Below, one piece after another: positions 29,857 to 37,703 of a DNA stretch of 64,000 nt (positions within the stretch are counted from its first letter, which is position 1; each line of letters begins with the position of its first letter). The translations under genes were made by a program, and so were the position numbers. This DNA comes from Rhodanobacteraceae bacterium. Its GTDB lineage: Bacteria; Acidobacteriota; Terriglobia; Terriglobales; Acidobacteriaceae. Under the pieces are notes generated by a model. It ran no database searches, was not told where the DNA came from, and worked only from the letters and a program-made list of their open reading frames with translations. The stretch covers positions 1-64,000 of the forward strand of contig CAJCHN010000148.1 in assembly GCA_903970285.1 (NCBI GenBank), in the 5' to 3' direction.

Positions 29857-30985
29857 TGAAAGTATTGCAACGTTGTTCCATTCTGGAGCGGCGACGGCAC
29901 AAGATTATGACGCCCTGGGCCTCCTCCTCTTGGGAGTATCGGAAGGAAATCACAGACTAGCGGGAGCCCGCCCCGTGTTACGCAAACTTGCTGATATCCA
30001 ATCGCTCAGTCCGCGCGAAAGGAATACTCTGGTCAGAGCTATCGGAAGAGCTTCGGAGGAAGGCCATCTAATCCACGCGCTTAGGACAGTGGGCCGGGTC
30101 GTTGCTGAATCTTTAGCGGCTCCGTTGGTTAGCACGTCAGGGGAACAGCGTATCATAAGATTTCCTCTGCGTTGGTTTGATCGATCCTCTAAAATACAAC
30201 CTGTAGACCTGCTTGGAGAAAATCTGTCAGACGTGAAGGTTTTCCGTATCATGGGCGAATCTGGTGTTGCACTCGCGGGCTTGAATTACCTCCCGCTTGC
30301 TTCCTGCTCCCATACTGGCGGCGGAAGCACTACTGGTATCGTTTTGGGTCACCTGGCTGATCAAGCTAGCATCTGTTTGTGCATCGTCGACAGCGACAAG
30401 ATTTGCCCAACAAGCGAAGTTGGCGGAACGGCAAAGAGCGTCGCGAAGTACAAACAAGAAACTCTATATCCTCTGCTCCGAGTACTTGAAACACGTGGTC
30501 GAGACCTCGAGAACCTACTTCCCGACAGCTTCTATATCTCGACTTACGGATCCAGTGCCGCTTCTGATGATATGGTTACGATTTTACCGATTCTTACATC
30601 TCAAGGAGAAATCGAGACGCGAGTTCATATAGACGTCGAGAAGGGGTTTCGTTTGCACGATGTGTTCAATCTCGTTGATAGCTCTCCAGAAAAGGAATTC
30701 TGGGCGTCAAAATTACCAGCTCTCGTGTCCTACACAGGTAAACCCGCACAGTCGATACCATGCCTAACATCTGCAGCCTGTCTTAGAAGTAGGCGACATG
30801 AATGCACGTGCGTGGTTGTGAAAGGGAATCCCAGCAATGTCCTCGATGAGTTTGTAGAAGCTCAGGCGGGAAAGGACCGCTTCAAGATCAAGGCTGAGCT
30901 CGATAAAGCCGTTCGACCTGAGTGGCTTAATCTCGGCCTAGAGATCGGAAGTTGGTGCTGCGCTGACGCTAGATTGCGTCTCTAA
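29840..30985 (+). CDS. Toprim-like putative nuclease/effector paired with the OLD-like ATPase
   Basis: 381 residues from the ATG at 29840 preceded by GAAAGGG; a start at 29783 is possible but overlaps more. An N-terminal helical region (1-125) precedes a segment that reads like a Toprim core: a hydrophobic strand with Glu140 (VKVFRIMGES), a glycine-rich turn (HTGGGSTTG, about 158-166), and an IVDSDK motif giving the DxD pair Asp184/Asp186, followed by SEVGGTAKS. The C-terminal half is not recognised and is unusually Cys-rich (SAACLRSRRHECTCVV, SWCCAD). It is AT-rich like its partner and translationally coupled to it. Metal-dependent nuclease activity is inferred, not shown. Confidence 0.72.
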   Translation: MLFRIDESIATLFHSGAATAQDYDALGLLLLGVSEGNHRLAGARPVLRKLADIQSLSPRERNTLVRAIGRASEEGHLIHALRTVGRVVAESLAAPLVSTSGEQRIIRFPLRWFDRSSKIQPVDLLGENLSDVKVFRIMGESGVALAGLNYLPLASCSHTGGGSTTGIVLGHLADQASICLCIVDSDKICPTSEVGGTAKSVAKYKQETLYPLLRVLETRGRDLENLLPDSFYISTYGSSAASDDMVTILPILTSQGEIETRVHIDVEKGFRLHDVFNLVDSSPEKEFWASKLPALVSYTGKPAQSIPCLTSAACLRSRRHECTCVVVKGNPSNVLDEFVEAQAGKDRFKIKAELDKAVRPEWLNLGLEIGSWCCADARLRL

Positions 30986-31040
30986 CGATGACGCAGGGGT
31001 GGGTGTCCGATATACCTAAGGGATTAGGTTAGTGGTTCGG

Positions 31041-31080
31041 GAACCCATGGCTCGCTTACGAGACGTCGGTCAGCTTCAAG
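31041..31080 (+). repeat. Degenerate REP-like copy
   Basis: The stretch from about 31043 (CCCATGGCTCGCTTACGAGA, then CGTCGGTCAGCTTC) aligns by eye with the intact copy at 31495, which continues into GGTGAGCTTCGAC. Several mismatches destroy the stem. It probably marks an older insertion or a copy truncated by the IS fragment that follows. Confidence 0.5.
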
Positions 31081-31081
31081 T

Positions 31082-31243
31082 TGTCTCGGGACATCCTTTA
31101 CACTTTCGCGCCTGCTCTTGGCGGGCGCGGAGTGTGCTGGGATGACGTGGAAAGCGATGGACGTTCAGGATCAGCGGGTGCGTTGTGTGTTGGCTGAGTC
31201 TTTGCGCGAGAAGCCGCTGAGCGCGCTTTGCGCTGAGTTCGGG
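31082..31243 (+). pseudogene. IS481-family transposase remnant (left end and first ~34 codons)
   Basis: From 31082 the sequence TGTCTCGGGACATCCTTTAC looks like an IS481-type terminal inverted repeat. An ATG at 31142 opens a frame reading MTWKAMDVQDQRVRCV and then REKPLSALCAEFG, the typical N-terminal helix-turn-helix of IS481 transposases (the next residues would normally be ISRPTGY). Similarity stops abruptly at about 31243 where REP-like sequence begins. The DDE catalytic domain is absent, so it cannot transpose by itself. Confidence 0.68.
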
Positions 31244-31276
31244 CGGGTGGCCCACATCTCGAAAGAGAACCGATCT

Positions 31277-31310
31277 GGGTGCCCCACGTCTCGCCTTTGA
31301 GACGTGGGTG
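31277..31310 (+). repeat. REP-like palindrome, copy 1
   Basis: GGGTGCC head, arms CCCACGTCTC (31283-31292) and GAGACGTGGG (31299-31308), 6-nt loop GCCTTT. It is the left member of the first two-palindrome unit; the spacer after it (GAGCTTCGACTCC...) is shared with copy 3. Confidence 0.9.
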
Positions 31311-31367
31311 AGCTTCGACTCCGATCAGGCAACGACCAAATAGCAGTCTCTCCTCCCCCATCACCCG

Positions 31368-31401
31368 CACCCATGTCTCAGAAGCGAGACATGGGGCACC
31401 C
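31368..31401 (-). repeat. REP-like palindrome, copy 2 (inverted)
   Basis: Arms CCCATGTCTC (31370-31379) and GAGACATGGG (31386-31395) followed by GCACCC, i.e. the GGGTGCC head lies on the minus strand. It faces copy 1, giving a head-out inverted pair about 125 bp long. Confidence 0.9.
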
Positions 31402-31488
31402 GCGCCCGTTGCGATTTGGAACGTCTCGTCTTCTGAACAACGTCGAAAACTGAAGGCGGTTGACCCAATCCCGCACCAGAACCGAACC

Positions 31489-31522
31489 GGGTGCCCCACG
31501 TCTCGCTTTTGAGACGTGGGTG
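31489..31522 (+). repeat. REP-like palindrome, copy 3
   Basis: Same head as copy 1, arms CCCACGTCTC (31495-31504) and GAGACGTGGG (31511-31520), loop GCTTTT. Copies 3 and 4 with their spacer repeat copies 1 and 2 at a period of 212 bp, so the pair was tandemly duplicated and has since diverged. Confidence 0.9.
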
Positions 31523-31579
31523 AGCTTCGACTCCAATCAGTCGACGACCCAATACCAGTCTTTCCTCCCTAATCACTAG

Positions 31580-31613
31580 AACCCATGTCTCAGAAGCGAG
31601 ACATGGGGCACCC
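31580..31613 (-). repeat. REP-like palindrome, copy 4 (inverted)
   Basis: Arms CCCATGTCTC (31582-31591) and GAGACATGGG (31598-31607) with loop AGAAGC and GCACCC after it. The flank GCGATTTGGAACGT of copy 2 reappears after copy 4 as CCGATTTGGAACGT. It lies 84 bp before the transposase start. Confidence 0.9.
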
Positions 31614-31696
31614 GCACCTGTTCCGATTTGGAACGTTGTCTCCTCAAGAGAATTGAAAGTTGAAGCACGGGAAGGGAACCCGGCTACGATCTCCCC

Positions 31697-32197
31697 ATGC
31701 CGCCCAATCTCGTCCGCTACCATCATCGAGGCGACTTCCACTTCATCACTTTCAGCTGTTATCACCGGCTCCCGTATCTCGCCACCCTACGCGCTCGGGA
31801 CCTCTTCGAACACTCCCTCGAATCCATGCGTCTCCGCTATGACTTCGTCGTAGCCGCCTACGTCGTCATGCCCGAACACGTGCACCTGCTCGTCAGCGAA
31901 CCCCGCGTCTCCGACCTCGCCACTGCACTCCAAGCCCTGAAGCTCTCGGTCTCCGTCCAGTCCACCCAACGCCCCTTCTGGCAAAAGCGCTACTACGACT
32001 TCAACGTCTTCACCCCAGACAAAACCTCCGAGAAGATCCATTACATGGACGAGAACCCCGTCCGCCGCGGCCTGGTCACCCAACCCCAGGACTGGCCCTG
32101 GTCAAGCTGCCAACACTACGCAACCAACCACCGCGGCACCGTAGAAATCGAATCCGAGTTCACCGCCGCCCAAAGAACCCGACGCCCGACTCAGTAA
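31697..32197 (+). CDS. REP-associated tyrosine transposase (RAYT, IS200/IS605-like Y1 HUH enzyme)
   Basis: 166 residues with the Y1 transposase domain. N-terminal YHHRGDFHFITFSCYHRLPYL, the HUH motif His61-Val-His63 in MPEHVHLLV, and the catalytic tyrosine Tyr116 in IHYMDENPVRRGLV followed by WPWSSCQHY match the RAYT/TnpA_REP group. RAYTs are single-copy, domesticated relatives of IS200 that nick at REP sequences and are thought to spread them. The gene is flanked on both sides by the matching palindromes, which supports the pairing. It is intact and probably functional. Start at the ATG at 31697. Confidence 0.93.
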   Translation: MPPNLVRYHHRGDFHFITFSCYHRLPYLATLRARDLFEHSLESMRLRYDFVVAAYVVMPEHVHLLVSEPRVSDLATALQALKLSVSVQSTQRPFWQKRYYDFNVFTPDKTSEKIHYMDENPVRRGLVTQPQDWPWSSCQHYATNHRGTVEIESEFTAAQRTRRPTQ

Positions 32198-32202
32198 GGA
32201 CG

Positions 32203-32236
32203 GGGTGCCCCATGTCTCGCTTCTGAGACATGGGTT
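32203..32236 (+). repeat. REP-like palindrome, copy 5, directly after the RAYT gene
   Basis: GGGTGCC head, arms CCCATGTCTC (32209-32218) and GAGACATGGG (32225-32234), loop GCTTCT. It begins six bases after the RAYT stop codon and could also serve as a hairpin at the end of its mRNA. Confidence 0.9.
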
Positions 32237-32501
32237 CCGTACTCCTCTGGTGGTCCCCTGCACTGAAGCTGCCTCCATCATCCGGATCATCGGTGCCCGC
32301 CTCGCACAGCGTCCGCGCCAGACAATATGTTCCGCCACAGTTGCACGACTCTTGATGCACCACTCCGGAGAGGTCTAACCATAAGCGACATCGAATGAAT
32401 ACTTTGCCTACTTTTTGCCGGGGTGGGCCCTCAAGTCTAGCTCGACGCAAGAATCAGCCGCCGCGAGCGCGTGACCACATTGAGAGCGTATCCTCACCCG
32501 C
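32237..32501. other. Intergenic region between the REP copy and the GH127 gene
   Basis: Together with the REP copy, the gap from the RAYT stop to the GH127 start is about 300 bp. No gene, RNA or repeat seen. It should contain the GH127 promoter; no good -35/-10 pair stands out. Confidence 0.4.
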
Positions 32502-34382
32502 ATGCTCGCCCGTCGCCCGATGGAACTCTCGCGAAGATCCGTGCTCAAATCGGCCGCCTCCACCCTCCCGCTGCTCGCCCTGCGCCACGCCTGGCCCGCC
32601 GCCGCGCCACCCCCGCCGTTACAGCAGTTTTCCCATGCCGAGGTCGCCGTCACCGGCGCCCTCCAGACCGCGCAGCGCGACAACGTCACCTCCGTCCTCC
32701 AGTCGCTCCAGGACGACAGCCTGCTCCAGCCCTTTCGCCAGATGGCTGGCCAGCCCGCGCCCGGCGCGAGCCTCGGTGGCTGGTACGAGTTCAAGCCCGA
32801 CTACGACCACCATCACGACGACGCCGGACTCTCGCCCGGCTCGACCCTCGGCCAGTGGATCTCCGCGTTCTCCCGCCTCTACGCCGCATCCACCTTCCCC
32901 GGCCAGACGCCGCGCCCGGAGCTGCAGGCCCGCGCCCAGCGGCTCACCGCGCTGCTCGCCACGGCCATCTCCCCCGGCTACTTCGCCCAGACGCGCTTCC
33001 CCGCCTACTCGCTCGAAAAGCTCGCCTGCGGTATGGTCGACGCGCACGCTCTGGCCGCGGACCCCAGCGCCTTCAGCACGCTCGACCAGATCCTCTCCGC
33101 CGCGGAACCCTCCCTCCCCGGCCACGCCATCGACCGCGAAATCCAGTGGAAGCTCGGCGCCGACATCTCCTGGATGTGGGATGAGAGCTACACCCTGCCC
33201 GAGAATTTCTACCTCGCCGCAGCCGCTGGCGGCAGCCCGCGCTTCCGCCGCTTCGCCGAGACCTACCTGCTCGACCAGACCTGGTTTGAGCCGCTCTCTC
33301 GCAACGTCAACCGGCTCGGTGACAAGCACGCCTACAGCTACGTCAACTCGCTCAACTCCGCCATGCAGGCGTACTTAGTCGGCGGTAGCGCCATGCATCT
33401 CGAAGCCGCTCGCAACGCCTTCGCCATGCTCGAAGCGCAGAGCTTCGCCACCGGCGGCTGGGGACCCGAGGAGCTGCTGCGCAAGCCCGGCACCGACGAA
33501 CTCGCCAAGTCGCTCACCGCCAGCCACAACTCCTTCGAAACCCCTTGCGGCGGCTACGCCCACATGAAGCTGACCCGCTCGCTGCTCCGCGCCACCCGCG
33601 ACGGCCGCTACGGTGATTCCATGGAGCGCATCTTCTACAACACCGTGCTCGGCGCACTCCCGCTCCAGCCAGACGGCCGCTCGTTCTACAACTCCGACTA
33701 TAGCGTGCTGGCAAGACGCGTCTACTCGGTTCATCGCTGGCCCTGCTGCTCCGGCACCCTGCCCCAGGTCGTCGCCGACTACGGCATCAACACCTACCTG
33801 CACACGCCGGGCGAGCTCTGGGTGAACCTCTACCAGCCTTCGGAGGTCCGTTTCCAGATCCACGGCGAAGGCTTCAGCCTCACCCAGACCACCACTTACC
33901 CCGAAGATCCCGAAATTCATCTCCGCCTTGCCGGCTTCCGGCCCGCCAGCTTCACCCTGCGTCTGCGCATCCCCGCCTGGACTGGCGGCGCAGCGACCCT
34001 GCAGGTCAATCGCCATGCTGTGGCTCTCGCCGTCGAGAGCGGCTTCGCGTCCGTCACCCGCCTCTGGCGACCCGGCGACGAAGTCACCCTCACCTTACCG
34101 CTCAGCCTGCGCCTGGAGCCACTGCCCGCCAATGGCGGTCCCGCTCATCCCGCCTCCGTCGCCCTCCTGCGCGGACCGCTCGTGCTCTTCGCGCTGCGCG
34201 ATCCCGCCGAGGCTGGCCCCGTCCCCGCGCCCTTGAGCATCCCGCGCGACACCCTGCTGAACGCTCAGCGCAGCGGCCCGCGCGAGTGGACGGTTGCCAC
34301 GTCTGCAGGTCCTCGCCGATTCGTCGCGTTTACTGATATCGGCGACCGGACCTACTCTACCTACCTCATTGCAACAGGTTGA
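32502..34382 (+). CDS. GH127-type beta-L-arabinofuranosidase (DUF1680), Tat-exported
   Basis: 626 residues. A twin-arginine signal (SRRSVLKS followed by a hydrophobic stretch ending AAAP) predicts folded export, consistent with a metal-containing enzyme. The alpha/alpha-barrel domain has the family blocks FETPCGGYAHMK and WPCCSGTLPQ; in the Bifidobacterium enzyme HypBA1 the corresponding Glu and three Cys bind zinc and one Cys is the nucleophile, and all appear present here. C-terminal beta domains follow (LRLRIPAWTGG). It should release arabinofuranose from plant glycans or glycoproteins. ATG at 32502 or 32520; neither has a strong ribosome-binding site. Confidence 0.88.
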   Translation: MLARRPMELSRRSVLKSAASTLPLLALRHAWPAAAPPPPLQQFSHAEVAVTGALQTAQRDNVTSVLQSLQDDSLLQPFRQMAGQPAPGASLGGWYEFKPDYDHHHDDAGLSPGSTLGQWISAFSRLYAASTFPGQTPRPELQARAQRLTALLATAISPGYFAQTRFPAYSLEKLACGMVDAHALAADPSAFSTLDQILSAAEPSLPGHAIDREIQWKLGADISWMWDESYTLPENFYLAAAAGGSPRFRRFAETYLLDQTWFEPLSRNVNRLGDKHAYSYVNSLNSAMQAYLVGGSAMHLEAARNAFAMLEAQSFATGGWGPEELLRKPGTDELAKSLTASHNSFETPCGGYAHMKLTRSLLRATRDGRYGDSMERIFYNTVLGALPLQPDGRSFYNSDYSVLARRVYSVHRWPCCSGTLPQVVADYGINTYLHTPGELWVNLYQPSEVRFQIHGEGFSLTQTTTYPEDPEIHLRLAGFRPASFTLRLRIPAWTGGAATLQVNRHAVALAVESGFASVTRLWRPGDEVTLTLPLSLRLEPLPANGGPAHPASVALLRGPLVLFALRDPAEAGPVPAPLSIPRDTLLNAQRSGPREWTVATSAGPRRFVAFTDIGDRTYSTYLIATG

Positions 34383-34511
34383 AAGCCGTAGCCTTTATCC
34401 TATTCACAGGCTCCTTTGGCGTTTCAGGCTCCTTATCCGGTCCCACTCTCATCACACGAGAAGAGAACGCCAAAGCGCCTGAAGAATCAGCCGAATAGAG
34501 TGCAATCCGCG

Positions 34512-35804
34512 ATGCCGCCAGCCGCCACCTACACAACCTACGCCGCTACCAGTAAGCGTGCGCTCATCCTGCACGATTCGCTCGCCTTCCTGGCGCTGCT
34601 CGGGAGCTCGGTCGCGCTCTTCGGCGTCACGTTGTTCCTCTTCCAATCCTTTCAGGCCCATCGTGTCGATCTCGCCAGGCGCTGGTCCGAACGTGGCCGC
34701 CAGGCGCTGGCCCACAACCAGCCCGAGCAGGCTGTCGCCGCCCTGCGCACCGCGCTCTCCTACGATCCCGACGGCGCCGACGCCCGCACGGACCAGCTCC
34801 TGCTCGCCCAGGGCCTGGCCGACGCCGGCCACCTCGACGAAGCCAACAACTACTTCCTCAATCTATGGGACACCCGGCCCGGCGACGGCTTCGTCAACCT
34901 TCAGCTCGCTCGTCTCAGCCGGCGCAAAGGCGAGGACCGCGAAGCCACCGATTACTATCGTGCTGCCATCTTCGGCAGCTGGGAGGGAGATGGCATCGTT
35001 CGCCGCCGCGAAGCCCGGTTTGAACTCACCGATTTCCTCATTCAGCAGCACCTCAATGCCGAAGCCCGCAACGAGCTGTTCACGATCGCCGGCAACGCCC
35101 CGATGAACCCGGCACTCAACATGACGGTCGCCGATAAGCTGGCCGAGGCCGGCTACCTTCCGGACGCCCTCAGTTTCTACGAGAAGGCCGCGGCTGCCGA
35201 CCCGCACAACCCGGTTCCATTCGAACGCGCCGGCCAGGCCGCATACAACCTAGGCGATTACCCTCAGGCCCAGAAGCTGCTCGACCGCGCGCTCGAAGAG
35301 CGTGCCTTCCGCTCCGAAGACTCCGACACCCGCAGCAGGATCGCCGCCCTGGCCGAGAACGCCCGCCGCCTCCAGCAACTGAATCTCAGCCGCGACCAGC
35401 CTGCCCGCGAACGTGCGGACCACATCTTCGCGGCAGCGAGAATCGCACAGGCTCGCCTGAAGTCCTGCCTCGCTGCGTCGAACGCCTCCGGACTGACGAG
35501 CCTGAATGCCCGCTGGACCGCTGCCCAGGCCGTCGCGCAGGCGGGTGGCCGCAGGAACGCGCTCGCCGACGCCGCGACCGAAGATACCTGGACCACCCTC
35601 GTCTACACCACCGAGCAGCAGACCGCCGCCATCTGCGGGCAGCCGACCGGCGACGACGCGTTGCTGCTGCGCCTGGCCAATGTCGCCCAGCCTTACACGC
35701 CGCCCGCTCCCGCCGCGCTACCGTTGCCCACCCCCGACCCCAACCGGCCGTCCTTCGTACGTCGCATCTTCGGTGCAAAGGAGGCGCCAGTTCATGGCAA
35801 GTAG
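34512..35804 (+). CDS. Membrane-anchored tetratricopeptide repeat protein
   Basis: 430 residues from the ATG at 34512 (a TTG at 34416 would add 32 basic residues). One transmembrane helix near the N-terminus (LAFLALLGSSVALFGVTLFL, about 25-45) is followed by TPR-like helical pairs: GRQALAHNQPEQAVAALRTALSYDP, KLAEAGYLPDALSFYEKAAAADP, AGQAAYNLGDYPQAQKLLDRALEE. The C-terminus is proline-rich. It overlaps the CLC channel gene by 11 bp, so the two are translationally coupled. Its function is unknown; a scaffold role is inference. Confidence 0.8.
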   Translation: MPPAATYTTYAATSKRALILHDSLAFLALLGSSVALFGVTLFLFQSFQAHRVDLARRWSERGRQALAHNQPEQAVAALRTALSYDPDGADARTDQLLLAQGLADAGHLDEANNYFLNLWDTRPGDGFVNLQLARLSRRKGEDREATDYYRAAIFGSWEGDGIVRRREARFELTDFLIQQHLNAEARNELFTIAGNAPMNPALNMTVADKLAEAGYLPDALSFYEKAAAADPHNPVPFERAGQAAYNLGDYPQAQKLLDRALEERAFRSEDSDTRSRIAALAENARRLQQLNLSRDQPARERADHIFAAARIAQARLKSCLAASNASGLTSLNARWTAAQAVAQAGGRRNALADAATEDTWTTLVYTTEQQTAAICGQPTGDDALLLRLANVAQPYTPPAPAALPLPTPDPNRPSFVRRIFGAKEAPVHGK

Positions 35805-37611
35805 CGTTCAGGTCGAACCCTTTCAGCCTGCGTCTCCCGGCAAGGAGACCATCGCCGGCGCCGACACCCGGCCCAATCCGGAGATCTCAGCGCCGGCCCG
35901 CGAAGAACGCCTCTTCCTGCTGCTCTCCATCTTCATCGGCATCATCTCCGGCCTGCTGGTGGTCTCGTTTCGTATGGCCATCGAGTGGCTCACCGTGCTC
36001 CTGCAGGGCTCCGCCCCGGCTCCACGCCAGATCCGCCTGATCCTGGCGCCGACGATCGCCGGCGTCGTCGTCGCCATCCTCACCCGCTTCGTCTTCCCCG
36101 CCGTCCGGGGCAGCGGCGTCAACCAGACCAAGGCCGCGCTCTACATCCACAACGGATATATCTCCATCCGCACCATGGTCGGCAAGTTCCTGCTGTGCGC
36201 ACTCGCCATCGGCGCCGGGTTCTCGACGGGCCCGGAAGATCCTTCGCTCCAGATCGGTGCCGCCGTCGCGTCCTTCATCAGCCGCAAGGTTGGGTTATCG
36301 CGTGATAAGCTTCGGATTTTCGCCCCGGTCGGTGCTGCTGCCGGTCTCGCTGCCGCCTTCAACGCGCCGATCTCAGCCATCCTCTTTGTCATCGAGGAGG
36401 TTATCGGCCAGTGGACCGCCGGCGTCCTCGGCTCGATCGTCCTCGCCGCCGTCTCCGCCGTCGTGGTCGCGCGCTGGTTTTGGGGCGCTGAACCCATGTT
36501 CCGCATCCCCTCTGTTACGTTGCGTGATCCACGCGAACTCCTGGCCTACGCAGTGCTCGGCGTGGTCGGTGGAGTCGCCTCTCTGCTGTTTTCCAAATCC
36601 CTCGGCTACCTGCGTCCGCTTCTCCGCCGCCAGCCCCAGTGGGCGCAGATGCTGCAACCTCCCGCCGCCGGATTTATGGTCGGCTGCATCGGCTTCTTCG
36701 GTTTGCCGCAGGTCATGGGCGCAGGCTACGGTGCCATGGACCAGGCCATGCACGCCCAGTACGCCTTCAAGGTCCTCTTGCTACTCGCGCTCTTCAAGAT
36801 CGTCGCTACCACGGTGTCTTTTTCCAGCGGCAGTCCCGGCGGAGTCTTCGCCCCGACCCTCTTTGTCGGCGCCATGCTCGGCGCGGCCGTGGGCTCGTTC
36901 GAACACATCTTCTTCCCCCATCTCACCGGCTCCATCGGTTCCTACGCGCTGGTCGGCATGGGTGTCCTGTTCGCCGCATTCCTGCGCGCCCCGCTCACCT
37001 CCGTCTTTATGGTGTTGGAGGTCTCCGCCAACTACTCCATCATCCTTCCCGTCATCCTCGCCAACACCATCGCCTACCTGCTCGCCCGTTCGCTCGAGCC
37101 GATCCCCATCTTCGAGCTCTTCACTCACCAGGACGGCCTCTATCTCCCCTCGATGGAGGAGCAGCGCGAAGAATCAGAACTCCACTTCGAAGACGCGCTT
37201 CTCCCGGTCAATGTCCCCATCCTGCAGGGCGGCCAGACCGTGGCCAGCGCCAGTGCAGCTTTTTCCGCCAACCCGGACTTCGCCAAGGCTGCTGCCGTCC
37301 TCATTCAGTGCCGCGACGGCGGCTGGTACGCGGCGCGCCAGTCTGAACTCGCCGCTCTCTTCACCGAACCCGCCGCGCCAGCCACCAGCCAAACCGAGGC
37401 ACCATCCGATCTCCCGTCCTCGGCTCAGCTCCTCGAAGATCGTCTCGGGCCCGAGCGCACTCCGCTCATCTTTCCCGACCAGCCGCTTTCGTCCGCCCTG
37501 CCGCACTTCCGCCGCTGGCCCATTCTGCCCATCTCCAACCGCGCCACCCGCGGTGCACTCGAAGGCGTGCTCTCGCTCGACGACGTGCTGAAGCGCTACC
37601 AGCGCCAGTAA
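35794..37611 (+). CDS. CLC family chloride channel / H+-Cl- antiporter
   Basis: 605 residues from the ATG at 35794, preceded by AAAGGAGG; longer upstream frames are the shadow of the TPR gene. About ten or more transmembrane helices. Selectivity-filter regions are recognisable but altered: GSGVNQTK for the usual GSGIP, GPEDPSLQIG for GREGPxxQ (gating Glu retained), and GSPGGVFAP for GxFxP. A cytoplasmic C-terminal part of about 170 residues ends in a CBS-like WPILPISNRATRGALEGVLSLDDVL. It may act as a Cl-/H+ exchanger in acid tolerance, which fits an acidophilic soil organism. The altered filter makes the ion preference uncertain. Confidence 0.9.
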   Translation: MASSVQVEPFQPASPGKETIAGADTRPNPEISAPAREERLFLLLSIFIGIISGLLVVSFRMAIEWLTVLLQGSAPAPRQIRLILAPTIAGVVVAILTRFVFPAVRGSGVNQTKAALYIHNGYISIRTMVGKFLLCALAIGAGFSTGPEDPSLQIGAAVASFISRKVGLSRDKLRIFAPVGAAAGLAAAFNAPISAILFVIEEVIGQWTAGVLGSIVLAAVSAVVVARWFWGAEPMFRIPSVTLRDPRELLAYAVLGVVGGVASLLFSKSLGYLRPLLRRQPQWAQMLQPPAAGFMVGCIGFFGLPQVMGAGYGAMDQAMHAQYAFKVLLLLALFKIVATTVSFSSGSPGGVFAPTLFVGAMLGAAVGSFEHIFFPHLTGSIGSYALVGMGVLFAAFLRAPLTSVFMVLEVSANYSIILPVILANTIAYLLARSLEPIPIFELFTHQDGLYLPSMEEQREESELHFEDALLPVNVPILQGGQTVASASAAFSANPDFAKAAAVLIQCRDGGWYAARQSELAALFTEPAAPATSQTEAPSDLPSSAQLLEDRLGPERTPLIFPDQPLSSALPHFRRWPILPISNRATRGALEGVLSLDDVLKRYQRQ

Positions 37612-37664
37612 CGCTCCCAGTTCCTTTTGTCATCCTGCCGACCCGTTATTTGTCATTCCTGCTA

Positions 37665-37678
37665 ACTAATCATCTAGT
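37665..37678. promoter_or_regulatory. Candidate BlaI-type operator
   Basis: Dyad ACTA (37665-37668), six bases, TAGT (37675-37678), centred about 32 bp before the blaI start codon. BlaI/MecI repressors bind dyads built on TACA/TGTA or ACTA/TAGT half-sites in their own promoters, so autoregulation is plausible. A similar ACTAATAAACTAGT stretch occurs at about 39504, just inside the htrA coding start. Confidence 0.35.
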
Positions 37679-37703
37679 AGCTCGTCAGACCAACCAGAGC
37701 CCC

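Larger units (their letters stand above)
30986..31696. other. 711-bp non-coding mobile-element region (REP cluster and IS remnant)
   Basis: Between the Toprim-like gene and the RAYT gene. It contains, in order, a decayed REP copy (about 31041-31080), the left end and first codons of an IS481-type element (31082-31243), and two tandem two-palindrome units (31277-31401 and 31489-31613 with flanks). No intact gene is seen. Confidence 0.8.

Noticed and set aside
31277-31613. Possible CRISPR array
   Set aside because: Repeats alternate in orientation, are palindromes with unequal spacing, and the spacers themselves are repeated; they fit REP/BIME, and no cas genes are present.
34416-34511. Extended N-terminus of the TPR protein from a TTG at 34416
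   Set aside because: No ribosome-binding site and a basic, low-complexity extension; the ATG at 34512 gives a normal membrane-anchor start.
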